Assembly (NCBI RefSeq): GCF_030816855.1
Contig: NZ_JAUSYK010000001.1
Coordinates: 1,736,001 to 1,800,000 of the forward strand
Direction: 5' to 3'
Source: Arthrobacter sp. B3I4
Lineage (GTDB): Bacteria > Actinomycetota > Actinomycetes > Actinomycetales > Micrococcaceae
Length of the DNA stretch: 64,000 nucleotides
Part shown: positions 62,660 to 64,000 of the stretch, piece by piece
How positions within the stretch are numbered: position 1 is the stretch's first letter
Layout of the letters: each line of letters opens with the position of its first letter
Notes under the pieces: model-generated
Databases searched by the model: none
What the model saw: only the letters and a program-made list of their open reading frames with translations
Told to the model about the DNA's origin: nothing
Program-made: the position numbers and the translations under genes

Positions 62660-64000
62660 CTACGAAGAACCCTTGGCCGGGACCACCGTCAACGCCGTCG
62701 TTGAGGTGTCGTCCGCGGCGGACGGTTTCCGGGGAATCGCGTGAGCTCCGGCCGCCAGCGTCCGGGCGTGCTCGGGCCGCCGTACCTCTGCCGGGGCTTC
62801 CTCGTTTTCCGCCGGCGCGGTGCGGGCCGGTGCATCCGCTGCGCCCGACTGGTCTGTTTTTGGTGCCGCGCCGGCGGCGTCGTTCTGCCCTGCGGCAGGG
62901 ACCACATCCCGGGGGCCCTCGTGGCCGGGGATCTCACCGTCAGTGGCCTCACCGTCAGTGGCCTCACCGTCAGGGACTTCGTCGCGGGGTATCGGGGTGA
63001 CATGGACGGCTGCGACGGCAGCGCCGGACGTCAGCCGTTCCGCTGCGGAGCGTGGCGCGTCCGGGCCGATCGGCTGGACGGTGACAGCGGGCTGGGCGGT
63101 GGCGGCGGGCTGGGCCGTGACGGCCGGCTGGACGGTGGCGGCCGGCACGACGGAGACGGCAGGCTGGGCGGGCTGCGGCAGCGGTTCCACGCTGATCGGC
63201 TGGCCGCCGTGCTCCGCGACGTCGTCTGCCAGCGCTGCCAGCATCGATTCGGCTTCGTACACCATGTCCAGGTCGTCTGCGGCGAGGCCCTTCACCAGGT
63301 ACTGCGCCAGAGCGAACTCGGCGGATAACGCCGCGCGGCGCAGCAGATGGGAGTCCGGCACGTCCCGGCGGCTATCGGAGTACTGTGCGAGCACCGTGTC
63401 GACGAAGTCCTGGTCGTTGGAGGCGACCAGCCAGGCCATGTCGTCGGCGGGGTCGCCGATGCGCAGGTCCGTCCAGCCGGTCACGGCGGTGACGCGGTCC
63501 CCGTCCACCAGAATGTTGTCCTCATGCAGGTCCCCGTGCACCACGCTGGGGTTGAATCGCCACAGCGACACATCCTCCAGCGCGTGCTCCCAGCGGCGGA
63601 GCAGCAACGGCGGGATCTTGCCGGTCGTCGCTGCCTGGTCAAGCTCGTTGAGCCGGCGCTGCCGGAACTCATTCGGCGTGTAACTGGGAAGGTCGGCGTT
63701 GCTGACCAGGGAGCGCGGCAGATCGTGGACGGCCGCCAAGGCAGTCCCGATTTCACGGGCCAGCGCAGCGGGGCCGCTGCTGAGTTCCTCGACTGAACGG
63801 GTGGCACCGGAAAGGTGGGAGTACACGAAGGTACTCAGCGTGCCCTGCCGGACGGTGCCGGCCACGGTGGGCATCAGGAAGGGAAGCTCGGCCCGGATTC
63901 CCGGGGTGAAAGCACGGAGCACCAGGAACTCGGTTTCGAGCCGGGCACTGGCTTCGGCATGCCGCGGCGAGCGCACCCGCCAGCGCTTGCCCTCAGTGTC
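62660..64000 (-). CDS. Phosphotransferase-like protein (APH/macrolide-kinase family), 5' end outside window
   Basis: The frame is open to the window edge, giving 446 residues of the C-terminal part (visible start DTEGKRWRVRSPRHAEAS). VVHGDLHEDNILV is the catalytic HGDxxxxN loop. The following metal-binding motif, usually D-W in this family, reads VTGWTDLRIGDPADD, with Gly at the Asp position, so activity is uncertain. After about residue 255 there is a long disordered tail of PAVTAQP and TDGEATDGE repeats. It is convergent with adnB. Substrate unknown. Confidence 0.8.
   Translation of the reverse strand, partial: DTEGKRWRVRSPRHAEASARLETEFLVLRAFTPGIRAELPFLMPTVAGTVRQGTLSTFVYSHLSGATRSVEELSSGPAALAREIGTALAAVHDLPRSLVSNADLPSYTPNEFRQRRLNELDQAATTGKIPPLLLRRWEHALEDVSLWRFNPSVVHGDLHEDNILVDGDRVTAVTGWTDLRIGDPADDMAWLVASNDQDFVDTVLAQYSDSRRDVPDSHLLRRAALSAEFALAQYLVKGLAADDLDMVYEAESMLAALADDVAEHGGQPISVEPLPQPAQPAVSVVPAATVQPAVTAQPAATAQPAVTVQPIGPDAPRSAAERLTSGAAVAAVHVTPIPRDEVPDGEATDGEATDGEIPGHEGPRDVVPAAGQNDAAGAAPKTDQSGAADAPARTAPAENEEAPAEVRRPEHARTLAAGAHAIPRKPSAADDTSTTALTVVPAKGSS
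62933..62975 (-). repeat. 15-bp tandem repeat in the phosphotransferase-like tail
   Basis: Two identical units ctcaccgtcagtggc (62933-62947, 62948-62962) and a partial third; on the coding strand they encode TDGEA repeats. Confidence 0.8.

Noticed and set aside
62930..63180. Possible satellite or CRISPR-like repeats
   Set aside because: They are 15-18 bp in-frame protein-coding repeats with no unique spacers.

Overview
The window is high-GC actinobacterial chromosome, roughly two-thirds GC by eye, with frequent GTG starts and tightly packed genes. It most resembles Arthrobacter and its split-off genera (Micrococcaceae). This rests on recognisable proteins: actinobacterial DapD and DapE, SigE with a zinc-finger anti-sigma factor, HemQ of the coproporphyrin-dependent haem route, AdnAB in place of RecBCD or AddAB, MoeZ, DUF3107 and DUF3117. 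No phage, transposon, integrase, CRISPR array, tRNA or rRNA was seen. This is core chromosome rather than an accessory island.

Layout. 0-6.7 kb: the end of dapC, citrate synthase gltA, a TetR regulator, an unrecognised protein, a membrane-anchored protein with a conserved glutamine-rich motif, and divergent dapD/dapE (succinylase branch of lysine and diaminopimelate synthesis). 6.7-10 kb: a gluABCD-type amino-acid ABC transporter on the minus strand whose binding-protein gene carries a one-base frameshift. 10-20.7 kb: a block that, from memory, follows the M. tuberculosis Rv1201c-Rv1232c order: LOG protein, DUF3117, O-methyltransferase, sigE, anti-sigma, tatB, mrp, DUF1003 and an MgtE-N/CBS protein; htrA is absent between the anti-sigma gene and tatB. 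20.7-28.4 kb: pepP, a PHP phosphoesterase, marC, an orphan DNA methyltransferase behind a DEAD-box helicase, and an RNB exoribonuclease. 28.5-31.8 kb: thiamine genes, with thiE divergent from a TPP-riboswitch-controlled thiO-thiS-thiG operon. 31.8-39.1 kb: a small charged protein, a DUF3311/SSS symporter pair, a VOC protein, TetR-DUF3107-membrane protein, moeZ, an SDR and a methyltransferase. 39.1-51.6 kb: an almost complete haem locus, hemA divergent from hemE-hemY-(secreted Pro/Thr-rich protein)-hemQ-hemH-hemC-hemD-hemB-(LLM flavoprotein)-hemL. 51.6-54.3 kb: the metNIQ methionine importer. 54.6-62.6 kb: a DNA-repair locus, a DnaQ-like exonuclease divergent from a translationally coupled alkyltransferase-like protein, adnA and adnB. 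The window ends inside a phosphotransferase-like gene.

The haem genes supply the whole route from glutamyl-tRNA (HemA, HemL, HemB, HemC, HemD, HemE) through coproporphyrinogen oxidase (HemY), ferrochelatase (HemH) and coprohaem decarboxylase (HemQ). The thiamine operon encodes ThiS with a C-terminal GG but no ThiF; MoeZ, encoded 4 kb away, is a plausible activating enzyme.

The most striking feature not named by ordinary annotation is promoter architecture. At ten separate starts a TAnnnT hexamer ends exactly six bases before the start codon, and at three more it ends seven bases before it. This is the layout expected for leaderless mRNAs. Other points of interest are a perfect 8-bp inverted repeat upstream of hemQ, a two-hairpin leader before the 55-residue DUF3117 gene, a roughly 220-nt leader before the DEAD-box helicase gene, and low-complexity Asn/Gly or Gln/Pro linkers inserted into several housekeeping enzymes. 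No clearly new multi-gene system is visible.
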